NCBI GenBank assembly: GCA_036785705.1
Contig: JAWUZG010000056.1
Coordinates: forward strand, 16,784,001 to 16,848,000
Source: Acanthornis magna
Taxonomy: Eukaryota; Chordata; Aves; Passeriformes; Acanthizidae
Length of the DNA stretch: 64,000 nucleotides
Reading direction: 5' to 3'
Positions 36,301 through 48,530 of the stretch are shown one piece after another (positions within the stretch are counted from its first letter, which is position 1; every line of letters begins with the position of its first letter). A program made the position numbers and the translations under genes. The notes below the pieces were generated by a model. That model searched no databases and was not told the DNA's origin. It worked only from the letters and a program-made list of their open reading frames with translations.

Positions 36301-39300
36301 GTGGCTGGGAGAAAAAGAACAAGTGGACCTTTTTCCCCTCTGGAAGGATTTGCTTGGGAGCTAAAGCTTCAGCTGGGGCTCAGTGGTGCTCAGCTCCACA
36401 TACATTATTTCTGGAACAGATACAAAAGGCAGCACACAGTGGGGACACCAGGAGAGCCAGGATCCAGGGAAAGACCCATTTTAGCTCAGGAAGGTTTTTT
36501 CTGCACTGGTGAAAGAGCCAGGAGTGAGGGGAGAGTGCCTGTGGCTGTGCTGTTTGCGGGATCTGTCCACAGGGTGAGCCCCCAGATGTCTTCCAACACA
36601 ACTGACCCCTGACGTGTAAAAGGGAGCGTTCTCTCCTCCATGATTTCATCTGTAAAGGAAAAGGGCTTTTTCTGCTGCTTTTGCAGGGCTCATTTGCCAT
36701 CTGAATCCCCAGGGACTGTCACCTGCATCCCTGCTGCACACATATAGACCCACATAGCCTAGTGAGGGATTCAGAGGTCACTGGGATATCCTGGACTGCA
36801 GAAGGGTCCCACTGGTATTTCCTTCCTAGGTGCCATGGCCACATCTGCTGTCTCTCCTTCCCTGTCAGATCTTGGAGGAGCAGAAACTGTGATGCTTTGA
36901 GAGCACCAGAAGTGCCTCAATAGTGAATCCCTTTTTAATTACATTGCTGAGTTGGGGAAATGAAGATTAGAATTCTGACTCATTTAGAAGCTCTCTTCGA
37001 GATGGAGAAGGCCCTTATTTTTAAGCAGTCCATGAATAATGCATATCCCAGCCTTTCCCTGGAGCATGAACTGCTCAGGGACATTTGCAGGGTAGCATCA
37101 TGGTGTGTATGGGGAACATCCTGCCTGCAGATGTGGGCTTGTGGCAGGGCTTGAGCTATTGCACAACCTCTGATCAATGTTGTAAAAGCGGTCACAGGAT
37201 GGGAACAGGCGTGATGGGAATGTGGCCAGGTCCAAGCCAGGACAGCACCTCAATGGGGACATTTACACAGAGCTCTAACCCACAGTCCACCAGCTGTTTG
37301 CTTTAGCTCTGGACAGGGTTGGGTGGACAAAGACCATCCTGTGTCAAAGTCCATGTTGATTTGGGTAATTAATTGCTCCTGAAGAAATCCTTGATTTATT
37401 GCTCTTGTTTATGGGTATTGGCTTTGGGCTGGGATGCGCTCCAGGCTCTGCACCCGTGCTGGCACAGAGAGCAGCCTCCCACACATGGGATGGTGTTCCC
37501 TGGTCTCATCTGTGTGTAATCTTCCATTTGCTATAAACCAAGTTGAGATAGGCAGGTTTGCAGTGATTTACACCAGCAAAACGACACCCAGTTTTTCCTA
37601 AAAACCAGCAAAATCCTGCCTGATCCATGAGTGTGCAGGGGAGGGCTTGGGTCTTCCAGTTTGTCTTTCTCCTGCTCTGCAGGGATTGCTCTGGCAGCAC
37701 ATGGGAGAGGTGTAGGCCTTGTAAGTCAGACCAGAGGCAGCAGTGATGGCAATGGAAGTGAAGCTTCAGGTTAGAAAGTGTTTTTTAGTGTTTGAACGAA
37801 CCTCTACATGGAATGGGCAGAAAGGTGGAAGAGGTGGAGCCATGTGGGTAGTGGGCACTCCTCGCTGAACCATGTGGGAATTTATGTCAGGTTAATTATT
37901 GCACTGAGCAACGTGGAGCTGTGCCTGGGCTGCGGTAATTGGGGTCGATCCGCCCCCAGGTTTCAGCTCTGAAGGATTTTGCCATCATCCCCACTGGCAA
38001 AAGACAGCATGGAAATGCCTTCCCTTCCTGGAGTGCCTGTGGTCATGGGGGCGACCGGAGATGTAAAATATCTCACGACCTCGTGCATTATGCCAAGGAC
38101 ATACTCGGAAAAGCCGCTCTCTGCGAGCTAATTCCAGCGCTGCTGGGATTCCCCCTGGAATACGTGGCCAGATCAGCTTTCGCCGGAGGGTAAATGTGTG
38201 TTTGCCGGGAGCGCACCAGAGGGTTTGGTGGGGCCAGGAGCTGCTGAAGGGAGGGCTGGCAGCTCCTGGTGTGAGCACCGTGTCCCATCTGAGACAAAAA
38301 CCTCTGGGTGCAGGTTGGGAAGGCAGTGTGGGAGATGAGCCCTTCCACAGAGAAACAGCAGCAGCAGACTGAGTTCTGGCTCCCAGAAACACCTCCTTGG
38401 GAGGCCAAATCTGGATGGGAGGAAATGTCAGCACTGATGCTCATTTTAAGGGATAGTCACTGGGGTTCTGCAGTCCCATGGCTTGGCTCAGAGCAGATTT
38501 TTTAAGGCAGGAGGGCAAAAGCAGGGTTGGGGAGCAGAAATTAAATCGCTCTGGCTCATTAAATGCAGCATTGATTATATCTGCCCCCACCAAGCCGCTG
38601 ATCCTTTCCTAAAAGCATAGAAAAGGATCATATGCCTGTATAAAGTTCACCCAGGAGTATCTTTAAGCCTTGAAAACTGCTTGGAGATATGAAGCTCATG
38701 GGGAAGTGGTGTCAGGGGAGCTGTTCCCTGCATCTTGCTCCTGCAAGCTCTATGTAATGCTTCCAAGGGTCCTACAGGGATATCAGCTTTCCCCACATCT
38801 CACCTCTCCCCCAGTGCAACAAAGGAGACCAGCCCTTGAATCTGGCCAATATTTGGGAAGAAGCATCCAAAGGGAGCAGCGAAATATGGCCTTGGGACAC
38901 ACAATCCTATTTGAGAGCTTGGATGGAGGAGGATATTTGGAGCAACATGATGGACAGGTCCCACAGGGAATAAAAAAAGCAGAGGATAAAAGAGGGCACA
39001 GAAGGCAAAGGCAAAGAGAGCAACTAAACCCTGTCCAAAAACAAGGGCAAAATTGTTCACTTCCATGGTTAGTCACAACGAAAACACTGGCATTTCATAA
39101 TTTCTTCCAGCTCAAGAAAAATACCCAGTTAGGGCAGTGAGAGCCCTGACTGGGTGAGTGTGTGCTGAGGCTGAAGGGGACCCATGGCCCCTCTGCTGAC
39201 CCTGGGGGTGATTTTCCTGCTTTACTGGGGACTGGGGTGCCAGGTGAAATTTCCCAAATAATTTCCCCCACAAATAAATTCCAACCTGGGCAGCAAAGCA

Positions 39301-42300
39301 AAGCTGCTGTGGGGAAGCTGAGCCACATGGAGCAGTGGTGGACACACAAAACTAGATTTTATCACTTGGTGATGAGGAGATGGGACTTGGAACCAGATCC
39401 CACCACCTGTCATGGAGCTTGACCTCAGGATTTGGTCTGGGGTGATAAATTCCCTCCTCTTTCTCTTCCATATTAGAGATGAGGAAGGTGGATGTTGTTC
39501 TGGTTGACATGTCTTGGTGGAAGATGGAGGAAAGACACTGAGAGCTGCTGCTCTGCATGGGAAGATGTAAATTTGGGGAACCCCTGGGAATAATGCTCTG
39601 GACATCTGGGCTCTGCAACATAAGGAGCACCAGTGAGGGTATTAAAAGGTGGGAATTGCAGCAGGTTTGAGCATGTTTTTCCGAGTACCTCTGTCTGACA
39701 GTGTGATACCCCCCGGAGAAGGGTTTTTATCAGTGAGGTTTTGATATACAAAGTTGAATCAGAAACAGGGCATTGTCTGACCAAGAAATGGTCTAAAGAC
39801 ACGGTTTGCCAAATAACTGAGCCCGGAGGGCAGGAGAGATCCCTCCCTCTGCTTTAAACAAGGGTTTTAGGAGGGGGATGGGATGACCCAGATTATCCCC
39901 AGGAGGGGCAGCAATTACCATCCCTCCTTGGCAGGTTCGGCAGAGCGGCCAGGGCCGGCTGAGCAGGCAGAATGAGGTGCTGGTTTATCCCCGGTGATCA
40001 CTGAGCTTTGTGTTTCTGCTTTTTGCTGCAGAGATTCTGGGGAATTTTGGGTGATGCCCTATTCCAGACCTGTTTGTAACATACAGCACGGTGGCACCAT
40101 GCAAACTTTTATGATGCTGTTATTTAATGAAAAGGCCGAAAACTGGGAGCTTCCCAATCGCTTGACTTGTGAACTTTGGGTAAGAAGAGAAGCTGTTCCA
40201 GAGGTGAGCTCATTTCTAACCCCGGGAAATGACTTCATGGACGCTGGTATTTACTCACAAAAACATTGCATGTCAGATGTGCCTGACTAGACTTTCTGTT
40301 TCAAGTCCAGTATGAGACAAAAATTTCCTTGGATGAGCTGCTCCTGAGACAATTCAAGGTTTGGAGGAGGAGAAGAATTGGAGGGGGGGGGGAATCAGCA
40401 TTAAAAAACTCCAAAATCATGAGGTTTTTCTGAATAAAGGGGACTTTTTGAGCAGCCAGCCTGGCAGAAGCACCTGCCTCGGGGGAGGGTGCTGGTGATG
40501 AGTTCAGCCGAAGAATCACCCATCGTTACTCCCCATAACACCCAGCATCTGGAGTTTCTCACAGAGAGGAAAATACAAGTTTTTCTCTCTTTGGGAAGCC
40601 AAGACCCCAGCAGTGATTTATCAGGATAAACAGCAGCAGGTTCCCTGTCCCATGCTTGCAATAGGTTAATGGAAATTATATCCCACGCTGCTCTCCCTGG
40701 ATGAGATCCCAGTATATACGGGGTGTCCGATGGAAAAACACAGCACTTACAGTTGTGTTTGAGGTCTGCTTGTGCAGAAATTGTCACCGGGACTGTGTTA
40801 CCCAGTGTGATTCCTGATTTCTGTTTTCTCCAGCATCCTGGGATGATCCATATGGATTTGGGGAGATAAATCCTATTTGGGGACACTGGAGGTTGCTCTG
40901 TCCCCTCATGACCCAGCGCTGGACTGCAGCTCTGGGGATGTACTGGGGCAGTATCCCAAGAGGAGGAGATTTCGGGAAGAGCCAAGCTGGGATGTATGGA
41001 AACAAACCCTGCCTGCCAGCACTGTTTCCTAATCCTGGAGACCAAAACCCTCTGATCGTTAAACCAGTGTTCAGAGATTCGGCTGAAGGCTGCCATGCAG
41101 ACAACATCCAAACTGACCTTTGAGGAGATGAGCAAAAAAAAAAAAGAGAGAAAACACAAGGGGGTTACTGTGCAAACGCCGGAGAAAAGTAGTCATTTCA
41201 ATAAGGGACCCCACCCTTAAAATAAGACTTATTGCTAATGCATGCCCAGGACATTTCTCTGTGATGGTATGCTAAAAAAATCCTTTCTGAACAGGGACTA
41301 AAGGCTTTGTTGTGGCATGAGCAAGGCTTACAGTTCCCAAGAAAAATCCTGTGCCTCTCTTGCATCATATGGTCAGGGATGGAGAGGACATTTCTAGACA
41401 AAAAGGCCATCAGCTGGGACAAAGGACAAACAGGGAATACATTCCTGACTTGCTATTTAATTGCTTTCATGCAGGTGCAAAGGGCTAAATAAAAGGAAAA
41501 ATAAGGATGAGTGTGTGGGGCCGAATTAATCTCAGCTTTAAGCAGGAACCTAATGTCAGGAGGAGGTGGCTGCTGGAACAAACAGTCTTCTATCCAACTT
41601 CTTTGTGGGTTTTGTGCTATTTTCCCCCCAAGGGCCAGGCTCATTCTGCAGTACTGGTGGGTGATGCCCCTGCCAGGTAAGGAGGTGATGGGAACAGTCC
41701 CCTCCCATGTGGCAGGACTGGCTGGTGCTGTGGTGGGTCTGCTTTCCTCTTTCCCCTCAGATGTAAAGCACTTCGGATGCAGGAATTGCCCTCTGTGGCT
41801 CTGAGCAGAGTTTCCATCCTGATCCATTTCGGTGGTTCCATTCAGAAGTGATGGGGAATTTAAGGAATTCCAGGGCAAATGTGGTCCAGTGCCTGCAACA
41901 TCTCCTGGGTCTCAAGAGCTGGCCCCTCTGCCACACAATTTGACTCTTAAACCCGCAAAGGGGGAAATATCTTTTCTGCTTGTGCCCAGGAGCACTCCTG
42001 CCAGCACAGCAGCCTCAGAGATGGTGCAACCACCCTCAGAGCTCAGGCATTTCCTCCTGAAATAAGTGGGAGTAGTTTTAGTGATGGAAAACCTATTCCA
42101 GAAAGGGAATTTCCTTCTCTTGGGGAACAATGCAGAGCCACCACTGCCAGCCTGGGATCTGCAGGGACCCGTACACCATGTGCTCTTTAATTTAATAGCC
42201 TGGAAGATGTGAAGGTCTATCTGCATGTCATTAAAGTCTTAGTGAAGCCCCTGGGAGTGTGACAGTGCTGGCCCCAGCAGGGCTTGGGACTGTCTCACTC

Positions 42301-44416
42301 CCACAGCTCTTTTGCTGGCCAGAGGAGCCAAATGTCCTCAGTTTCCCTCTCTGCCCTTGCACTTCACATCATATTTTTTAAGCTCTTGTGAGCTCTTTGT
42401 CCCTCCCAAGGTCCTTCCCTCTCACTGTGTTACGCTGCAAGAAATATAGAAAGAACAAAATGGGAAATGATAGGCTGCAGGAAAAAAAGTGTATTCATTA
42501 AAATGGCAAAATGATCCACATTTCCCCTTATTAATTCCCTCCTTACAGCATTTCCAGTCCAGGCACGTACCTGTGATGCTCCCATGGACCCGTGTGGTCC
42601 AGGATCATCACTGAGGTGTGTGTGTGTGCGCGTGTCTGCGAGTCTCCCGGTTGTCTGAGCAACGGGACATTCATCACTAACTCCCGGGATAATTAACTCA
42701 TTTTCCTGTATTTATAGCAAACCAGTACAGGGAGTGTTGGCACATACCCCTGATGGGGCCACATTTGGCCACAACATTTTGAATTTTGGCCATTTCTTGC
42801 ATTACGGCGGCTTTGTCATCATCAGCGCTGCCTGCTCATTAAGTGGGGAGCTCATTAAGCTGAGGAGGGCAGGGGTGAGCCAGGCTGCCCGTGGGTGCCC
42901 ACCTCGGCGTGCCGCGCTCCTGGTTTGCCGGTGCAGGGGGTGTTTGCAGCAGCATTCCCATCTCCAGATGCCTGCATACGCCTGTGCTAACAGCAGCGTC
43001 GCTCCCGGCTTGGCCGCTGGCAAGGGGAAATTTTACTGCTTCAAGGTTTGTTGCAGGGATGTGATGCAAGGAAACGTTGGAGCATCCTGACTCAGCACCG
43101 CAGCGGTGGGGGACCCCTGGGAAAGACACAGAGCATCTTCTCTCGGCGTCAGGGCATGCGTATGCCAGGTATGTTCCCATCAGCCAGTATAAATCCTGAA
43201 CTGGACATGGGTTTCTCCTTGTTTCTTCCAGACAAGCAACTTGGTACTTTTTAGCTGTTCTTTCTTTTCGCTGCTTGTTTGTTGTGTTGGTCTTTGGGGA
43301 GGGGGGGAGGTGAAGACAGCAAGGGGAAGTGGGCTCAGGGCGTGGGTGGTGGAGCTGGAGGAGGATGCGTAGCTGCAAGGTGTTGGCATCTCTATCCTGC
43401 AGAGCTGGGGAGACAGATTTGATCTCTGCTGCTCCTGTTATTTGTACAAAGGTAAGGAATGCTTTATTTTGGAATCGGCTAACAGGAAGGTGCTTGAAAC
43501 AGTATGAGATGTGCTGTATCTGCGCCTGGGACTGGAAACAGCTCGTGGCCCCAGGAGTTGGAAGTATTTGCCCTTGAGATGTGAGTTCTGCTTGCGTGAA
43601 AAGGGTAATGAAATTAAGTGTGGGGGACACCACACTGCTTATCACCCCCCAGCCACCCCCTATTTTGGGGGGGGTTCTACCTTCCCCTCCTCCTTCTGTT
43701 TTGCCTCCAGAAGGGAAAGGGGCAGAGATTGAGCTTGTGCTGCCTGGGTCCTGGGAAGGTCCAGGCTCCTAAATGCCACTGTGGTCCTCTCCCAAGAGTC
43801 ACTGTCATTCCCTGGACAGTGTGGGATCCCGCTTCTCCCTGCCTGGGCACCCCTAGGTGCTCCTGCTCGTGGCCCCAGATCTGGCACTGGAGACGGAGGT
43901 GGACAATTAAGGTTTAATACACTAAGGGGAAAAGGGCTGTGGGGTTTCTGAGAAGCTGAGCTCTGCTTGCAAACCCCCTTTGGAAGGACGAGTCCTTGAA
44001 CCAAGCACAGCTGCCCCAGCACAGGCTCAGCCAGCTCTGGTATGACCCATTCCCAGCAGGATGCTGGCAGACAGTGGCTGGTTCCGTGGTCCTGGCCACC
44101 ACTCCTGCTTTCCCAGCTGCTCAGCCACCTTGCAAAGAGCTAAAAATATATGTTTGTGTGAGCAGTCACTGTAGCTACAGCAGGGGTGAGCCAGAGGGGG
44201 CAGCCAGGCTGGGTCACCGTGATGGGGGGACACAGTGGCTTTGAAAATAGACAACACAGAGGGGACAGGCAGGGACAGGACGGGACAAGACAGGATGGGA
44301 CAAACTGCTGCTGGTGCCTCCAGTGCAGATCTTGCCATCTCCCTCATCCATATGTTGAAGCTGCAGCACTGTACACAGCCCCTAAGAAGGGGTTCACTTT
44401 GCTGCTTGCATTTCAG
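33308..44416. other. CILP-GNRHR intergenic region, gene-poor
   Basis: Eleven kilobases between divergently transcribed CILP (-) and GNRHR (+). Upstream control elements of both genes and an untranslated GNRHR exon are likely here, but none can be fixed. No open frame resembles a protein family. Two CpG-retaining, non-repetitive blocks (37900-38210 and 42760-42860) stand out as possible conserved noncoding elements. A G-run lies near 40383 and a GT/GC microsatellite at about 42615-42632. Confidence 0.5.
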
Positions 44417-44422
44417 CAGGGG

Positions 44423-46077
44423 ATGAGTGAGGAGCAGCTCCCTGCATCTCCCCACTGCCCCACCACGCCAGAGGACACCAATGTCTCAGCCTCTGGGTAC
44501 CCCCAGTACTGGGTGGAGCCCCGGTTCACTCAAGCAGCGAAGGTCCGTGTGATCATCACAGCCATTTTCTTCCTGCTGGCGGCGGGCAGCAACGCGGCGG
44601 TGCTGGGCAGCCTGCTGAGGAAGAGGAGGAAATCCCACGTGCAGCCGCTGATCCTCAGCCTGGCGCTGGCTGACATGCTGGTGACAGTGATGGTGATGCC
44701 CCTGGACGCGGTGTGGAACATGACAGTGCAGTGGTATGGAGGGGACATCTCCTGCAAGATCCTCAACTTCCTCAAGCTCTTTGCCATGTACGCGGCTGCC
44801 CTGGTGCTGGTGGTCATCAGCCTGGACCGGCACGCAGCCATTCTCCATCCCTTCTCCCGCGCTCACCGCCGCAATGGGATGCTGCTCCGCGCTGCCTGGG
44901 CTGGCAGCGTGCTTCTGGCTTTGCCCCAGGTAAGGTTGAGAGCCCTCCCCATGGAGTTTATCCAGGCTGGGGTGGTTTTGGAAAGGGCTTCTCCATCCCG
45001 ACATCCCCAACCAGTCCATCCCAATCCATGGACTCTGCCAGCACTAGACCAAGCCATGAGTTAGGTGCTCAGAGCCCCTCTCCCAGTCCAGCGGCAGCAG
45101 GGAGGTGCTCTCCATGCACAGCCAGCAGCATCTCCAGGATGTGGTGCTCTGTTCCAAATCCTCTCTGAGTTATTCTTTGTTTCTCCATTTCAGCTTTTCC
45201 TCTTCCACCTGCACACAATCCCAGGAGGAAACTTCACCCAGTGCGTTACTCACGGAAGCTTCCGAGCGCACTGGGAGGAAACTGTCTACAACATGTTCAC
45301 CTTCACCACCCTCTACATCACCCCCCTGAGCGTCATGATCGTTTGCTACATCCGGATCCTTTGGGAGATCAGTAAGCAGCTAAAGGTCAATAAAGGTAAG
45401 CAGATCCCAGCCCTTTAATGTCCACCATGACTCCATGACTGAACTTCTCCAGCCTGGAGTTGTTGTTGGGTCTGTCACAACCTTTGAAAGATAAACCAAC
45501 TAAGAGGTTTTGCACAAACTTATTGACCCCAGTCCTTGCTGTCTTCTTCCTGTGGGACATGGACCAGATTATGAGATGGTCTCCCCTCTCTGACAGAAAC
45601 AGAGTCATGGATGGTTATGTTCTCCTGGTTTTCCCTTATCTCCAAATATCTTTTTGACCCTCCTTGGCAGGTTTGACAAGAAATCAAAATGACCACATCT
45701 CCAAGGCACGCATGAAGACTCTCAAGATGACCATAGTGATTGTTGCCACCTTCATCATCTGCTGGACCCCATACTACCTCCTGGGCTTGTGGTACTGGTT
45801 CCAGCCAGCCATGATCCAGAAGATGCCGGAGTATGTCAACCACAGCTTCTTCCTCTTTGGCTTGCTGCACACCTGCACTGACCCTATCATTTATGGACTG
45901 TACACCCCCTCCTTTCGGGAGGACGTGCAGTTGTGTCTCAGGGGCATTGAAACAGCCATCACCAGGCAAAAGAGACACAAACCCATCTCAGCCTCAGAGA
46001 AGAACATCAAGGATGGTGCTGCAAATGGTGGGGTGGCATCAGGGGGTTCCAATGGAACAACTGTCAGCACTGTCTGA
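44423..46077 (+). CDS. GNRHR: Gonadotropin-releasing hormone receptor, tailed non-mammalian type
   Basis: Gq-coupled class A GPCR for GnRH. Exons: 44423-44929 (N-terminus to TM4), 45194-45395 (TM4-TM5), 45671-46077 (TM6, TM7, tail); 1116 nt, 371 aa, phases consistent. An acceptor ends at 44416, seven bases before the ATG, so a 5' UTR intron exists. TM2 has Asp84 in SLALADML and TM7 has DPIIY: Asp/Asp, as in non-mammalian receptors, not the Asn/Asp swap of mammals. TM3 ends in DRH (135-137). Cys111 and the Cys of FTQCVTH form the usual extracellular disulphide pair. Loop 3 carries PEY, the form linked to preference for chicken-type GnRH-II. Sequons are N20-V-S and N99-M-T. A Ser/Thr-rich tail of about 55 residues follows, which mammalian GNRHR lacks. 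Birds have more than one GnRH receptor; the exact subtype is not settled here. Confidence 0.93.
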
Positions 46078-48487
46078 TGAAGACACATACCCAAAAGGGG
46101 TGGGAGGCACAACTTTGGGACTGTTTTGTCCTGTAGGATCATTCTGGAGAGTGCCATGAGCTTCCCTACTCAGCTTTGGTGGGTGAGGGTCTCTGGCCAG
46201 AAACTGAGAATGTGTTTTCTGCCTGTACTCAGGGTGAAAAACATTTGGAGGTATTTATGGTCATTCTGCCATATTCTGGCAGCACCGTGACAGCTAGAAA
46301 ACATCCTTTTTGTACCTGACGCATGCTCCGGCCCTGATTCTGGGATCAAGCTTCTCCACAATTCCAGCATCAACCCCTGGGAAGAAATGCGCTGTCTCCT
46401 CTGTGGTCCGGGGTCATGTCCCTGGGGTGGCTGGTCTTCAAGTGCCCTTTGCACCTACACCCAGCTGTAGAGCTGCATGGATGGTGTCGCCCTGATGCTG
46501 CAAAGGTGTGATCACAGGCTTTTACTCTGTTTCTCCACCTATTGTAGGAAAAGCTCTCTGGAAATTTCAGATCCCCTGACTCAGAACCTGCCTGGTTCTC
46601 CCATGGCTGTGTGACAAGCGCTGGGAAAGATCTAAATATCTGGAGGTTGACTAATGCGTAGGCATTCATTCCCCCGGCATGGTGGGGAGGGAGGGAGTGC
46701 TGTGAGAATGGAGGGGCTCAGGCAAGAGTGGTATGAAGAACCACAGTGGAGTGGGGTGGGGTGAGGTTTCTTCTCTCTTTGAAGATGGCCAGAAGGGAAA
46801 ACAGTCCCTGCTACTGTTTCCTGGTGTGAAAGGGATGGTACAGACAGACACAGCAGATCTGTGTAAGGGACACAGGAGGGAGGGTATTTGGGGTAATGAG
46901 AACCAGACCTGACATTGCCCAGCCCTCCTAGACTTTTCTGTCCCCATGTCCCAGAGCACAAGATGGCAGGTTGCAGGCCACATGCTGGACACATTTGCTT
47001 TGCCCTAAGCAGCACCAGTCCCTTGGCTCTGCCCCAACAGGGCAGGTGCAGCCACCCCACAGGTGATGTCTGAGGTGTCCCATTGATGGAAAGTGCTGGG
47101 AAGCAGCTGGTTGGTGAAGGGGTCCATCAGCACCTATTAGTGCCAGGTCGAGGCAAGTGAGGGCAAGGAAGGTTTCTGGAGGGATCAGCTGAGCTGTGGT
47201 GAGTAACATGGGTTGTTTACTTTCTACCACTGTGCCAAAAGTTGCTTGTGAAGGCAGAGGTTTCTTCTCTGGGTGTGGGTTGAAGAGATGAGTTTATTCA
47301 ACTGTGTTGTCCTTTCTAGGTAATTAGAAATAGTGGATTATTTCTTTTTGCATTCTCTGATGATTGTTATTAAATCTGGGGTTTGCTTTTGAACAGAAAC
47401 GTAGTTTTGAGCCAGGTGGGTTGTTGTTTTCTTAGTTTAGTTAAACCTTTGGGCAGCTCAGGAGCTCTGGACTTGGCAGGAGGCAGTTCCTTGGCTATTT
47501 TTGTGGCCACCGCAGCTTCGAATGAGCATCTGGACTTTATCAGGATGAAAGAGCTTTGTTTTAAAAACAACTCTTGTCTTGCTGTGGTTGCATATGTAGG
47601 GAGCTGGAAGATGTCATCCCCTCAAGAAAACAAATCTTCTTTGGGCACTGAGGGGTCTTTTTCTTGACCCTGTTTCCAAGAGGGGCTGGCTCCCCATCAG
47701 CCAGAAAGGATCTGCACTGGTCTCCCAGTGCCCCAGCTAACAAATTATTGAAACTGGAGGGGTGGCAAGTACTCCTTGCAGGCTGGCTGAGCCTGGGCAG
47801 TGAGGACACAGGAAGCCACAGTGCTCAGGGCGATGCCGAGCTGTAGATGGGTATTCAGCCCTTGCCTTTCTGGTACTAATTATTATTTATGCTAAACATG
47901 TAGCCCAAGGAGGAAAAAAAAAATCAATTAGAACTGCAGGAGCCCAGACCAACTGGTGGGGATTAGTGTGAGCCATTTAGGAAGCATCCAAACTCCAATG
48001 AGATGCATAATCGCAGTTTGGCTTTCCTGGGCTTATTCTGCTCAATGTTAATTACCCAGTGCTAATGGAGTGGGGGCTGGCTGATGCCAGGCTGGCAAAA
48101 AAAAGGCTTCTTGAAAGGTGATGGGAATGGCTTGCAGTACGGGAAGCTAATTTATTCATCAGACACTCCTTTGGTCTCTTTGTTTATACTGCTGATGGGA
48201 GGCAGACCTTGAAGGTGTGTTGGTTTTCTGGCAAGCCTTGAATAAGCAGGAAGGTGTCTTTAATCTACTGAAAACTGTCTTCATCCACTTTTTGCTGAGT
48301 GGGAGAGAACAGATCCAACATTGCTCATGCACTTAAGACCACATGTCTCCTCTTGCCCAGCAGCAGGAGAGCTCAGAGGTCTTCTCTGAGGAGCAAGAAA
48401 CACTTTTTTCCTTGTGGGAAGGATCCACCACCTTTACACCCCATGGGTACAGTGAAAAGGCGAAAGCAGGTTTGGCTTTAGGGGGAT

Positions 48488-48530
48488 TCAATGATCTTGG
48501 AATCATTTAGGTTGGAAGAGATCGCTATGA
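48488..48530 (-). mobile_element. CR1 3'-end fragment
   Basis: GGAATCATTTAGGTTGGAAG followed by AGATCGCTATGAAGAG matches the reverse complement of the CR1 3' end (TTTAGGTTGGAAGAGATC-like). It is short and degraded. Confidence 0.6.

Noticed and set aside
44186..44422. In-frame 79-codon N-terminal extension of GNRHR
   Set aside because: It is low-complexity (GGGACAGG-type repeats), does not look like a receptor N-terminus, and a strong acceptor at 44416 just before the ATG marks it as intron.
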